Both the position numbers and the translations under genes were made by a program. From Gordonia sediminis (GTDB lineage: Bacteria > Actinomycetota > Actinomycetes > Mycobacteriales > Mycobacteriaceae): a stretch of 64,000 nucleotides of DNA. Below the pieces are notes generated by a model. That model was not told where the DNA came from. It saw nothing but the letters and a program-made list of their open reading frames with translations, and ran no database searches. The stretch covers positions 124,001 to 188,000 of the forward strand of contig RZUM01000003.1 of assembly GCA_004193205.1 (NCBI GenBank), read 5' to 3'. Positions 53,952 through 62,544 of the stretch are shown here, one piece after another. Within the stretch, counting starts at the first letter, position 1; every line of letters starts with the position of its first letter.

Positions 53952-56339
53952 ATGAGCACGGCCACGAGGACGACGAACACGTCGCCTGACGTCCACATCG
54001 CCGACAGTCACGACCTGATCCGCGTGCACGGTGCGCGCGAGAACAATCTCAAGGACGTGAGTCTCGAGATCCCCAAACGGCGCCTGACCCTGTTCACCGG
54101 GATTTCCGGTTCCGGGAAGAGTTCACTGGTCTTCAGTACGATCGCCGCCGAATCCCAGCGCATGATCAACGAGACCTACAGCACGTTCGTGCAGGGCTTC
54201 ATGCCGACGCTGGCACGTCCCGACGTCGACGTGCTCGAGGGTCTGACGACGGCGATCATCGTCGACCAGGAGCGGATGGGGGCCGACCCGCGCTCGACGG
54301 TCGGCACCGCCACCGACGCGAACGCGATGTTGCGGATCCTCTTCAGCCGGCTCGGAGAGCCGCACATCGGTTCGCCGCAGGCCTTCTCCTTCAACGTCGC
54401 CTCGGTCAGCGGCGCCGGCGCGGTCACCGTGGAGAAGGGCGGACGCACCGTGAAGGAACGGCGCAGCTTTTCGATCACCGGCGGGATGTGTCCGCGGTGC
54501 GAGGGTCGTGGCTCGGTGACCGACTTCGATCTCACAGCTCTCTACGACGACAGCAAGTCGTTGAACGAGGGTGCGTTGACCATCCCCGGCTACAGCATGG
54601 ACGGCTGGTACGGGCGCATCTTCTCCGGCAGCGGCTTCTTCGACATGGACCGCCCGATCCGCAAGTTCACCAAGCGTCAACTCGACGACCTGCTCTACAA
54701 GGAACCGACCAAGATCAAGGTCGAGGGCATCAACCTGACCTACGAAGGCGTGATCCCGAAGATCCAGAAGTCGATGCTGGCCAAGGACCGCGAGGCGATG
54801 CAGCCGCACATCCGGGCGTTCGTGGATCGCGCGATCACCTTCACCACCTGTCCCGAGTGCGACGGCACCCGCCTCAGCGAGGGTGCCCGATCGTCGAAGG
54901 TCAACGGCATCAGCATCGCCGATGCGTGCGCCATGCAGATCAGCGATCTCGCGGACTGGGTCGGCGAGCTGACCGACCCGTCGGTGGGGCCGCTGCTGGA
55001 GTCGCTGCGGGGCACTTTGGACTCCTTCGTCGAGATCGGGCTGGGCTATCTGAGCCTGGACCGTCCGTCCGGGACGCTGTCCGGTGGTGAGGCCCAGCGC
55101 ACCAAGATGATTCGTCATCTCGGGTCGTCGCTGACCGACGTGACGTACGTGTTCGACGAACCGAGTGCCGGTCTGCACCCGCACGACATCGAGCGGATGA
55201 ACGCGCTACTGCGGCGGCTGCGCGACAAGGGGAACACCGTTCTCGTGGTGGAACACAAACCCGAGATGATCGCCATCGCCGATCACGTCGTCGACCTCGG
55301 GCCCGGCGCCGGCGCCGACGGTGGGTCGGTCTGCTTCGAGGGCACCGTCGAAGGACTGCGCGACAGCGACACCGTCACCGGCCGCCATCTCGGTGACCGT
55401 GCCCAGTTGAAGGACTCGGTCCGCGACGCCACCGGGGCACTCGAGGTGCGCGGGGCCGACATGCACAACCTGCGCGACGTCGACGTCGACGTCCCGCTCG
55501 GTGTGCTGACCGTGGTGACCGGTGTGGCCGGCTCCGGAAAGAGTTCACTGATCCACGGCTCCCTCGCCGGAGGCGACGGCGTCGTGGTCATCGACCAGAC
55601 CGCGATCCGGGGTTCGCGGCGCAGCAATCCCGCAACCTACACCGGGCTGCTCGATCCCATCCGTAAGGCATTCGCGAAGGCCAACGGGGTGAAGCCGGCG
55701 CTGTTCAGCGCCAATTCCGAGGGTGCGTGCCCCAACTGCAAAGGTGCCGGCGTCGTCTACTCGGATCTCGCGATCATGGCCGGCGTGGCGACGGTGTGCG
55801 AGGTGTGCGAGGGCAAACGGTTCCAGGCCGACGTGCTCGACTACACGTTCGGCGGCCGCGACATCAGCGAGGTACTCGGTATGTCGGTGGCCGTCGCCGA
55901 GCGGTTCTTCGCCGACGGCGACGCGAAGATCCCTGCGGCACACAAGATTCTGGTCCGGCTGCGCGATGTCGGCCTCGGCTATCTGGCGATCGGCCAGCCC
56001 CTCACCACCCTGTCCGGCGGAGAACGGCAGCGGCTCAAGCTGGCCGCGCAGATGGGGGAGAAGGGCGAGGTGTACATCCTCGACGAGCCGACGACCGGCC
56101 TGCATCTCGCCGATGTCGACCAGTTGCTCGAACTGCTGGACCGGCTCGTCGATTCGGGCAAGTCGGTGATCGTCATCGAACATCATCAGGCCGTGATGGC
56201 CCACGCGGACTGGATCATCGATTTGGGCCCGGGCGCCGGCCACGACGGCGGGACGGTCGTCTTCGAGGGCACGCCCACCGATCTCGTCGCCGCCGCCGAA
56301 ACCTTGACGGGCAAGCATCTTTCGGCCTACGTCGGGTGA
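53952..56339 (+). CDS. UvrA-like ABC ATPase (UvrA2/DrrC class)
   Basis: The 795-residue product is a short UvrA lacking the region that contacts UvrB in full-length UvrA (about 950 residues). It has two ABC modules: Walker A GISGSGKSSLVF (about 50) and GVAGSGKSSLIHG, signatures LSGGEAQR and LSGGERQR, Walker B regions TYVFDEPSAGLHP and YILDEPTTGLHL. Zinc-type cysteine pairs (CPRCEGRG, CPECDGTR, CPNCKGAG, CEVCEGKR) are present. Such proteins can protect against DNA-intercalating drugs. GGAGA precedes the ATG. The 180 bp before it contain no convincing gene. Confidence 0.93.
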   Translation: MSTATRTTNTSPDVHIADSHDLIRVHGARENNLKDVSLEIPKRRLTLFTGISGSGKSSLVFSTIAAESQRMINETYSTFVQGFMPTLARPDVDVLEGLTTAIIVDQERMGADPRSTVGTATDANAMLRILFSRLGEPHIGSPQAFSFNVASVSGAGAVTVEKGGRTVKERRSFSITGGMCPRCEGRGSVTDFDLTALYDDSKSLNEGALTIPGYSMDGWYGRIFSGSGFFDMDRPIRKFTKRQLDDLLYKEPTKIKVEGINLTYEGVIPKIQKSMLAKDREAMQPHIRAFVDRAITFTTCPECDGTRLSEGARSSKVNGISIADACAMQISDLADWVGELTDPSVGPLLESLRGTLDSFVEIGLGYLSLDRPSGTLSGGEAQRTKMIRHLGSSLTDVTYVFDEPSAGLHPHDIERMNALLRRLRDKGNTVLVVEHKPEMIAIADHVVDLGPGAGADGGSVCFEGTVEGLRDSDTVTGRHLGDRAQLKDSVRDATGALEVRGADMHNLRDVDVDVPLGVLTVVTGVAGSGKSSLIHGSLAGGDGVVVIDQTAIRGSRRSNPATYTGLLDPIRKAFAKANGVKPALFSANSEGACPNCKGAGVVYSDLAIMAGVATVCEVCEGKRFQADVLDYTFGGRDISEVLGMSVAVAERFFADGDAKIPAAHKILVRLRDVGLGYLAIGQPLTTLSGGERQRLKLAAQMGEKGEVYILDEPTTGLHLADVDQLLELLDRLVDSGKSVIVIEHHQAVMAHADWIIDLGPGAGHDGGTVVFEGTPTDLVAAAETLTGKHLSAYVG

Positions 56340-56377
56340 ACCGGTTCGGTTCTGACGTGTAGAGCGCCCGCCACCCG

Positions 56378-56411
56378 GTGTGCCCGCCGGGTCCGATCCC
56401 GGCGGGCACAC
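56378..56411 (-). terminator. Strong hairpin after the second 13E12 gene
   Basis: A 14-bp stem (56378-56391 with 56398-56411) closes a 6-nt loop. It is the counterpart of the hairpin at 845-876 and serves the minus-strand HNH gene, while uvrA2 converges on it from the other side. Confidence 0.7.
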
Positions 56412-56423
56412 GGGGTGCGCCGC

Positions 56424-56449
56424 TGTTTCACACTATGGAGTTCTCAAGG
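56424..56449 (-). other. rRNA-leader-like motif downstream of the second 13E12 gene
   Basis: On the minus strand this reads the same TTGAGAACTCCATAGTGTG plus AAACA as at 805-830. Between it and the stop codon at 56629 lies about 180 bp with low-complexity GACCGAGAAC-like repeats and no gene. Confidence 0.6.
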
Positions 56450-56628
56450 AACGTGCGTCCGGGGAGTTCCCGGGTGGTCTGGGTTGGTCCGGTCGCGCTG
56501 CTCGACGGTGCTTGCTGTGCTGCTGGTCCGGGCTTCTCGGTCAGTCCGTCCTGCCGGTCGGTCGTTCTCGGTCGTGCTCGGTCGTTCTCGGTCGTGTTCG
56601 AGGTCGGGCTTTGGGTCAGGCCCGCGGG

Positions 56629-57873
56629 TCAGGCGGCGACGCCGTCCAAGCGCATCGTTCGGCGGTTGTAGGCGGGTATCGGGGTGCGGGTCGGGTCCTG
56701 TTCGACGGGTGGGAGCAGCCAGGGGTGGCGGTCGGCGCCCATGATGATGTCCCAGCCGCTGGCGTGGATTTGGGCGTGACACGAGGTGCACAGCAGGCAG
56801 CCGTTGTCCAGGTCGGTGGGACCCCCATCAGCCCAATGGTGGATGTGGTGGCATTGTGTATATCCTGCTGCCGCACCACATTTGACGCAACACTGGTCGC
56901 GGATGATCAACGCTCTGCGTTGGTGATGGGTGAACAGGCGTTGCGGGTGCCCCATGTCCAACGGCACCTTCTCGCCGTCGACGATGACCGCGCTCACGGT
57001 GCCATCACAGGACAGCGTTTTCGCCAGGGTCTGCGAGATCGGCCCCAACCACTGCAACGCCGCGGCATCCGGGGTGTCGACGGGCACGGTCAGGTTCAGG
57101 TGTGTTTTCGGGACGGCCACCAGATCCGCCACCCCCGAAGCGTTGGCGTGGGCGGCGGCATCCAGGATCATCTCCAACGCGTCGGCGCGGCGCTGCCCCG
57201 CCGAACGGGCGTCCTCGGACCCGTCGGGTTCAGGGCGTTTCTGCGCCAGGGATTCGATCGCCGACACCAGTTTCTCCCCGATCACGATGTCCAGGTTCGC
57301 GTGTACCTCCAACCGCCCGTCATCGGTCGGCTTGCTAGCCCACTCGTTGATCGTCCGGTCCTCACCGGCCGGCACACCGCCGTGGTCGTCGGCGACCTGG
57401 TTGCCGAGCGTGCGGGCGGTGTCGAGCACCTCACGCGGGGTGGCCCCGGCAAACGCCTGCGCGATCAGGGCCAACTGGTGTTCGATGCGTGACACTTCGC
57501 TCAGCGGTTCCGGGGCGCGTTTCTCGATGTGCCCCATCCCGCGGACCAACGCGTCGACGTGTTCACCGGAAAAGACCCCATCCCCCGAATACGCCGCCAC
57601 CCGTTCCAGGGTGGACAGGGCGGCCGCGATCCGCAGCCACCGATCCGCCACCGTGGGTGCCGCACCCATCTCGATCAACAGCGCCCGCGTCTTGCCACCG
57701 GTCTGCCGCGCCACCCCCAACCGATCCAGCGCGCCGGCGTGCACGGCGAGTTGGTGGTCGACCACGTTGCGCAGGCCCATCAGGATCTTGGTGGTGTCGA
57801 ACACCTCGCGGCCGGTGGCGTCGGCGGTGATCGTCAGGTCACGGACGGAGGGGAGCAGGCTGTCGAGTGGCAT
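56629..57873 (-). CDS. 13E12-family DUF222/HNH endonuclease, complete
   Basis: The 414-residue product has an N-terminal DUF222 domain (about 1-300) and a C-terminal HNH nuclease: CCVKCGAAAGYTQCHHIHHW, DLDNGCLLCTSCHAQIH. The start is set at ATG 57873 rather than the GTG 33 nt upstream. TACTCT ends 6 nt before this ATG, and a perfect LexA box sits just upstream of that hexamer. Members of this repeat family are reported to be SOS-induced in M. tuberculosis. It lies inverted relative to the partial copy at the left edge, with nearly identical DNA. Biological role is unknown. Confidence 0.92.
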   Translation of the reverse strand: MPLDSLLPSVRDLTITADATGREVFDTTKILMGLRNVVDHQLAVHAGALDRLGVARQTGGKTRALLIEMGAAPTVADRWLRIAAALSTLERVAAYSGDGVFSGEHVDALVRGMGHIEKRAPEPLSEVSRIEHQLALIAQAFAGATPREVLDTARTLGNQVADDHGGVPAGEDRTINEWASKPTDDGRLEVHANLDIVIGEKLVSAIESLAQKRPEPDGSEDARSAGQRRADALEMILDAAAHANASGVADLVAVPKTHLNLTVPVDTPDAAALQWLGPISQTLAKTLSCDGTVSAVIVDGEKVPLDMGHPQRLFTHHQRRALIIRDQCCVKCGAAAGYTQCHHIHHWADGGPTDLDNGCLLCTSCHAQIHASGWDIIMGADRHPWLLPPVEQDPTRTPIPAYNRRTMRLDGVAA

Positions 57874-57879
57874 GCCCCG

Positions 57880-57885
57880 AGAGTA
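57880..57885 (-). promoter_or_regulatory. Leaderless -10 of the second 13E12 gene
   Basis: TACTCT (minus strand) ends 6 nt before ATG 57873 and abuts the LexA box. Confidence 0.55.
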
Positions 57886-57886
57886 G

Positions 57887-57902
57887 TCGAACACCTGTTC
57901 GA
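57887..57902. promoter_or_regulatory. LexA binding site (SOS box)
   Basis: TCGAACACCTGTTCGA matches the mycobacterial consensus TCGAAC-N4-GTTCGA at every fixed position. It lies between the -10 and the expected -35 of the HNH gene, where LexA would block transcription until DNA damage. Confidence 0.85.
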
Positions 57903-58061
57903 ACACAAGGCCTTGGTTGAGCTATATCGACTGTGCTGCAAGGGTTTTAACCACGATCGGACCGGCTCAGACTGTCATCATACCGTGGGGCTACGACAGT
58001 TATTCTGCGTCGCATGAGGCGATGCCGCGAGGATGCTCTCGGTGCGGCGTCGAGGGCGGGC

Positions 58062-58403
58062 TCAGACGGCATCCGGACGCTGATCGACCTGTCCATGCCC
58101 GGAGTTGGTGCCGTCATCGGCGTCCGGATGCCGGGCGAGTTCGGGGACGACCCCCAAATCATCGTCGGTGGCCGCGTACGCTGCCGCGGCGCCGGCAGCC
58201 GCCTCGGCCATCGCCTCGGCACGGCGGGCCAGACGTGCGAGATCGGTGCCCCAGGCCACCGCGAAGTCGGCGACCGCGGCCGACACAGCCGGCGCCCAGT
58301 CCCCGCTGTGGTCGGTGGCGCGTTGGCTCGCCGCGTCGAGATCCTCGGCGGTCTGCCGCCAGCCGTGAGCGATGCGTCGCACCACCGGCGGGTCAATGTC
58401 CAT
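58062..58403 (-). CDS. Small helical protein, type VII (WXG100-like) partner
   Basis: The 113-residue product begins MDIDPPVVRRIAHGWRQTAE and is almost entirely helical with an Ala-rich second half (LARRAEAMAEAAAGAAAAYA), the size and look of ESX-associated proteins. It ends in a hydrophilic tail. GAGGAG lies 8 nt before the ATG. An alternative ATG at 58538 overlaps the stop of the upstream hydrolase (TGATG) and would add 45 residues containing TGSET repeats. The upstream DUF1023 hydrolase has a WSG motif, so the two are probably a pair. Confidence 0.7.
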   Translation of the reverse strand: MDIDPPVVRRIAHGWRQTAEDLDAASQRATDHSGDWAPAVSAAVADFAVAWGTDLARLARRAEAMAEAAAGAAAAYAATDDDLGVVPELARHPDADDGTNSGHGQVDQRPDAV

Positions 58404-58428
58404 GTGCAGGCTCCTCGTCGGGTCGGCC

Positions 58429-58520
58429 GTGGTCTCGGAGCCAGTGGTCTCGGAACCAGTGGTCTCGGAACCAGTGATCTCGGGACACAGGGGTCTCGGG
58501 AAACAGTTGGGTCTCGGGCC
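58429..58520. repeat. 15-bp tandem repeat array between the type VII-like genes
   Basis: Units of the form GTGGTCTCGGAACCA occur head to tail: three nearly exact (58429-58473), a fourth with three or four changes, and then two degenerate ones to about 58520. If the longer reading frame of the small protein is used they encode TGSET repeats. Copy number is likely to vary between strains. Confidence 0.8.
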
Positions 58521-58537
58521 GTCGGTAGTGCGACCCA

Positions 58538-60337
58538 TCAGTCGTCGCGCCGACGCGCCGGGTCGAGGCCCGTGAGCACGTCGAAAGCGCTCTTGCGGTT
58601 CTCGTGGAGGATTTCGTCGCCCCGCCCGACGACGATCTTCGCGAGGTTGTCGAGGGACTCCGTACCCGGCCTGAAGTAGGCAGTGTGCGAACCGAACGGC
58701 CCGGACTCGGCACGGAACCGTTCGCCGCCGAAGTGGGTCGTCGCCGGATCGGCACCCAGCCCGCCGACACCGGTCCACGGACGGCCGTCGAGACCACCGA
58801 GTTTGGCAACCGGATCATCCGACGCCGCACCGACATAGACGTGTTCGGACCCGATGCCGAACTCGGCGGCGGTCGCGGCGCCGCCCGCCCCCGGTGCGCC
58901 GAGCAGTGTCACCGAGTCCACCTCCTCGGCCAGCCGGCCGCTGTCACCGGCCCACCCGAGGGTCGTCGCGCCGTAGCTGTGCCCGATGACGTGCAGGTCG
59001 AGATGATCGCTCGCTCCGGTGCCCTGGCCGGTCCCGGATGCCGCGCGGGCCGCGGCGAAGCCCTCGACGTCGTCGGCGAGGTATTCGCCGCCGTCGCGTG
59101 CGGCCCCCGCAGCGGTGACCGCCCCCAGATCGGCGCCGTTGGGAGCGTCGTAGCCGATCCAGGCGACGGTGGCCAGGTCGCGATGCGCGCCTCCGGCCGC
59201 CTGGAACAACGTTGCCGCGGTCCCGACGGCGTCGGCGCTCCCGGAAATGTCGGTGGTCATGCCGGGCACGTTCCAGGCCACGTGACGGGCCTCGTCGAGA
59301 TCGCCGATCGCGATGACGCTCTTGCCGTCCCCGCCGAACGCCGCGGGGTCGTAGCCGTAGAGCTGCACGGTGACACCGGGCGCATCCCGCGCGGCGCGCT
59401 GCAGGGCATCGGCCACCGACGTTGCGTTCCGCCATCGCCGCATGGCCGCCCGCCGCCGGGTGGGGTCGCCGGTGGAGTCCAGGATCGCCCGCGACGCGGC
59501 GAGATCCCGGCGCAGTACCCGCCGGTTCGCGTCGTCGCGGACCCGGGCGGGCAATCCCGGTCCGTTGCCGAGCCGTTCGGGGAAGTCCCGCAGCATCGCT
59601 GTCTGTTGTGAGGCCGTCAACCCTGCCCACCAGCGGGCACGTTCGGCGGGGGAGCGCTTCCCGGGGTCCTCGCCGCCGTGGTGCGGGCCGATCGTGGCGG
59701 GTCCGGTGCGCACCGGTGCGGCCGCCGCGCCGCCCGAACCTGGCGGCGACGCCGCGGTGCGATCGACACCGCCGTAGCGGTCCAGAGCGGTGACGAGCGC
59801 ATTCTCGTTGGCTGCGGCCGCTTCCAGCAGCCGCAGGTTGTCGGCGGTGTACTCGGCGACCAGCGCCGCCAGCTCGTCGGCTCGGTCGCGCCACGTCGCG
59901 AGTCGGCCGGCCGGTAGCGCGTGCGACGCGAGGTCGGCCATCTCCCGTTCGAGATCGGCGACCGCCCGATCGAGTCCGACACGCCGGTCGGACAGCTCGC
60001 GCTGCGAACTCTGCAGCCCGGCGAGCCGATCGGCGTAGGCGGCGAAGGCACGCGCGGCCTTCACCAACTCGAGGCGGGCGGTGGCGTGACGCGCGATGAC
60101 CGCGGCAGTGTCGGCGAGGTAGGCCGACGCCGCCCTGCCCGACCAGGTCGCGCCGTGCTCGCCGATCGCCGAAGTCGCCGTGTCGGTCAGAAAATCCTGC
60201 TGACCCGCCACGACCGACGCCGCGCCGACGAGGCCGCGGATCACCCTCTCCACGTCCTCGGCGTCCCCGTGCACCGGTGCCGTCGGCTCCGGGTGCGTCA
60301 GGACGTAGAACGGCAGGGTCGTCGCCGGCAGGGTCAT
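58538..60337 (-). CDS. DUF1023 alpha/beta-hydrolase with N-terminal WXG-like domain
   Basis: The 599-residue product has an N-terminal helical region of about 190 residues with TWSGRAASAYLAD (WSG turn, as in WXG100 proteins), a linker rich in Gly, Ala and Pro, and a C-terminal DUF1023 hydrolase domain with the nucleophile motif IGHSYGATTLG (Ser about 454). The fusion suggests a type VII-exported or envelope hydrolase, though the substrate is unknown. GGAGG lies just before the ATG. It precedes the small helical gene on the same strand. Confidence 0.88.
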   Translation of the reverse strand: MTLPATTLPFYVLTHPEPTAPVHGDAEDVERVIRGLVGAASVVAGQQDFLTDTATSAIGEHGATWSGRAASAYLADTAAVIARHATARLELVKAARAFAAYADRLAGLQSSQRELSDRRVGLDRAVADLEREMADLASHALPAGRLATWRDRADELAALVAEYTADNLRLLEAAAANENALVTALDRYGGVDRTAASPPGSGGAAAAPVRTGPATIGPHHGGEDPGKRSPAERARWWAGLTASQQTAMLRDFPERLGNGPGLPARVRDDANRRVLRRDLAASRAILDSTGDPTRRRAAMRRWRNATSVADALQRAARDAPGVTVQLYGYDPAAFGGDGKSVIAIGDLDEARHVAWNVPGMTTDISGSADAVGTAATLFQAAGGAHRDLATVAWIGYDAPNGADLGAVTAAGAARDGGEYLADDVEGFAAARAASGTGQGTGASDHLDLHVIGHSYGATTLGWAGDSGRLAEEVDSVTLLGAPGAGGAATAAEFGIGSEHVYVGAASDDPVAKLGGLDGRPWTGVGGLGADPATTHFGGERFRAESGPFGSHTAYFRPGTESLDNLAKIVVGRGDEILHENRKSAFDVLTGLDPARRRDD

Positions 60338-60446
60338 CGGGCCTCCTCGAAGTCCGGATCTGTTCGTCGGTTAGATGTACGCCGTGCCGCGACAGTTCCA
60401 TCGAAATCCGCGGTCGGATTACTGGTCTTCTCGCGGCGCGGCGACG

Positions 60447-60452
60447 TAGACT
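60447..60452 (+). promoter_or_regulatory. Candidate -10 of the P450 gene
   Basis: TAGACT would give a leader of about 80 nt before ATG 60540. The gap 60338-60539 contains no gene I can support. Confidence 0.35.
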
Positions 60453-60539
60453 CGCCAATGAGACAAGAATCGCCATTCGTTCCAACGATACCGATCATGG
60501 TCTCGAGGCAGTGGAGATCCGGATGTGGGGAGTGCACCG

Positions 60540-62003
60540 ATGCAGATGCAGGCCGAAGCGCTGAGGCGCAGCGCGACGAAGTCGTTCCAGAAGGTGCTGG
60601 GCGCAGCGTCGAGCGCATATCCGTCGAAGGTCCGACCTCTGGCCGAACCTCCGGCCGGGTCCGGGCTGAAACCGGTGATGGGGGATCAGGGCCTGCCCTA
60701 CCTCGGCCATGGACTCGAGTCCCTCGCAGACCGCGGTTCGCTGAAAATGGCGATGGACCGTTACGAACGCTTCGGTCCGGTCTCGTGGTCCGGCTCGGTG
60801 GGGATGCCGATCGTGACGCTCATCGGTCCCGAGGCGCTCGAGACCGTGTGGATGAACCGGGACAAGGCATTCTCCAGCGAGAAGGGTTGGGAGATAATCA
60901 TCGGCCCGTTCTTCCACCGCGGGGTCATGCTGCTCGATTTCGAAGAGCACATGCAGCACCGCCGCATTCTGCAGCAGGCGTTCACGCGGCCGCGTCTCCT
61001 CGCCTACCTCGACATGATGACGCCGCTGGTCAGCAAGACTCTGTCGGAATGGAAAGTCGGAGAAGGTTTTCCGATGTACACCCGAACCAAGGACATGCTG
61101 CTGAAGCTGGCCAGCGAGGTGTTCGTCGGCATCACGCTCGGAGATGAGGCGAACCGCCTCGAGGGGGCCTTCGAGGCCGCCGTGGTCGGCGGGCAGGGCC
61201 TCATCCGCGCCGACGTCGGCTTCGGGACCTGGTCTCGGGGGCTGCGCGGCCGCGAACTGCTGCAGGACTACTTCCGCTCCGAGATCCCCGCTCGTCGGGC
61301 CGGCGACGGCGACGACCTTTTCAGCGTCCTGTGCCGCAGCGAGAGCGAGGACGGGTTGATGTTCAGTGACGAGGACATCGTCAACCATATGATCTTCGCG
61401 ATGATGGCTGCCCACGACACGAGCACCATCGCGTTGTCGATGATGACGCACTTCCTGGGTCGCCATCCGGAGTGGCAGGAGCGGCTCCGCGCGGAGTCCC
61501 TCGCTCTGGGCAAAGAGACCCTCGACTACGACGACCTCGATGCCCTGCCGAGCCTCGACCTCGCGTTCAAGGAGACGCTGCGCTACAACTCTCCGGTCGG
61601 GTTGATCTTCCGGCGGACGGTGAAGGACACCGAGGTCATGGGCTACCACATCCCGAAGGGCACCGAAGTCGTGTTGAACCCCTGGGCCACGATGCACCGC
61701 CCCGAGTGGTGGCCGAACCCGGAGGTCTGGGATCCTGAGCGGTTCTCGCCGGAGCGTCGCGAGGACAAGGTGCACCGATTCGCGTGGGCGCCTTTCGGCG
61801 GCGGCGCCCACAAGTGCATCGGCCTGTATTTCGGTGGCATGGAGGTGAAGTCGATCATGCACCAGCTGTTGCTGAGGTTCGAGTGGTCGGTGCCGGAGGA
61901 CTATCACCTCCAGCTCACCTACGGGACCGGACCTCAGCCGGCCGACGGGCTGCCGATCGACATGCGCCGCCGGGCCGTCAAGCCGCTGTCGACGACCGCG
62001 TGA
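60540..62003 (+). CDS. Cytochrome P450 (possibly CYP136-like)
   Basis: The 487-residue product carries the P450 hallmarks: I-helix AAHDTSTIALS, ExxR in FKETLRYNSP, and the haem loop FAWAPFGGGAHKCIGLYFG with the Cys ligand at about 426. Length, N-terminus and the sequence around GFIF/RRTVKDTEVMGYHIP recall the mycobacterial CYP136 group, but I have not compared it. No N-terminal membrane helix is seen, as usual for actinobacterial soluble P450s. GGGGAG lies 7 nt before ATG 60540. It may need a ferredoxin and reductase encoded elsewhere. Confidence 0.9.
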   Translation: MQMQAEALRRSATKSFQKVLGAASSAYPSKVRPLAEPPAGSGLKPVMGDQGLPYLGHGLESLADRGSLKMAMDRYERFGPVSWSGSVGMPIVTLIGPEALETVWMNRDKAFSSEKGWEIIIGPFFHRGVMLLDFEEHMQHRRILQQAFTRPRLLAYLDMMTPLVSKTLSEWKVGEGFPMYTRTKDMLLKLASEVFVGITLGDEANRLEGAFEAAVVGGQGLIRADVGFGTWSRGLRGRELLQDYFRSEIPARRAGDGDDLFSVLCRSESEDGLMFSDEDIVNHMIFAMMAAHDTSTIALSMMTHFLGRHPEWQERLRAESLALGKETLDYDDLDALPSLDLAFKETLRYNSPVGLIFRRTVKDTEVMGYHIPKGTEVVLNPWATMHRPEWWPNPEVWDPERFSPERREDKVHRFAWAPFGGGAHKCIGLYFGGMEVKSIMHQLLLRFEWSVPEDYHLQLTYGTGPQPADGLPIDMRRRAVKPLSTTA

Positions 62004-62134
62004 GCCGCACGCTCACGACTTTCGCCGCTCACGGGTGCGGGTGCCCGGGGAACCAGTGGTGGTCGGCGGCGGCAGCGAGTCGACGAGGCGCTAAACGTCC
62101 AGCCGAACGACAGGCGACGGTGCCGCGGATCCGC

Positions 62135-62140
62135 TAACGT
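62135..62140 (+). promoter_or_regulatory. Leaderless-type -10 of the hot-dog pair
   Basis: TAACGT ends 5 nt before ATG 62146. Confidence 0.4.
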
Positions 62141-62145
62141 GAGTC

Positions 62146-62541
62146 ATGGCAAAAGACCTGGTGGAGGGCATGACCTTCACCGCCTCCGACCCGGTCGTGG
62201 TTGACGACGACCTCGTCGGTGCGTTCGGGGCGGTTCTCGGGGCGACGAGCGACGCCTTCACGATCCCCGTCATCGCCCGGGTCGCGACCCTGCTGGTCCG
62301 CGTCGCCATGGACGCCGACGTCCTCCCGCATGACGGTGTTGTGCATACCGCGGAGTCGCTCCGGATCCGGCGCGATCCGCGCACCGGTGATGTGCTGCGC
62401 GGCCTGCTCACGGTGGAGACGATCCACCGTCGAGTCGGGGCCACCCAACTGCAGCTGCGCAGCGACATCCTCGCCGACGGCGAGAACAGTCCGATCGCGG
62501 TCACCACATCGACGTTGATCTTCCGTAACCCCGGGGAGTGA
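62146..62541 (+). CDS. Hot-dog fold protein, MaoC N-terminal/FAS1-dehydratase-like
   Basis: The 131-residue product (MAKDLVEGMTFTASDPVVVD) has the look of a non-catalytic or dehydratase-type hot-dog half, with HTAESLRIRRDPRTG and a final strand pair. It is followed after 3 nt by a MaoC-like gene, the arrangement of (R)-hydratase heterodimers such as HadA-HadB. Role in fatty acid or steroid metabolism is an inference. Confidence 0.75.
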   Translation: MAKDLVEGMTFTASDPVVVDDDLVGAFGAVLGATSDAFTIPVIARVATLLVRVAMDADVLPHDGVVHTAESLRIRRDPRTGDVLRGLLTVETIHRRVGATQLQLRSDILADGENSPIAVTTSTLIFRNPGE

Positions 62542-62544
62542 ACG

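Noticed and set aside
53717-53989. Short open frame between the VOC and uvrA2 genes
   Set aside because: It overlaps both neighbours out of frame, has no motif or ribosome site, and no homologous look.
58014-58679. Plus-strand frame preceded by TATTCT at leaderless spacing
   Set aside because: It is antisense to the small helical protein and its translation lacks structure; the promoter-like hexamer is probably chance. I could not exclude a short antisense RNA.
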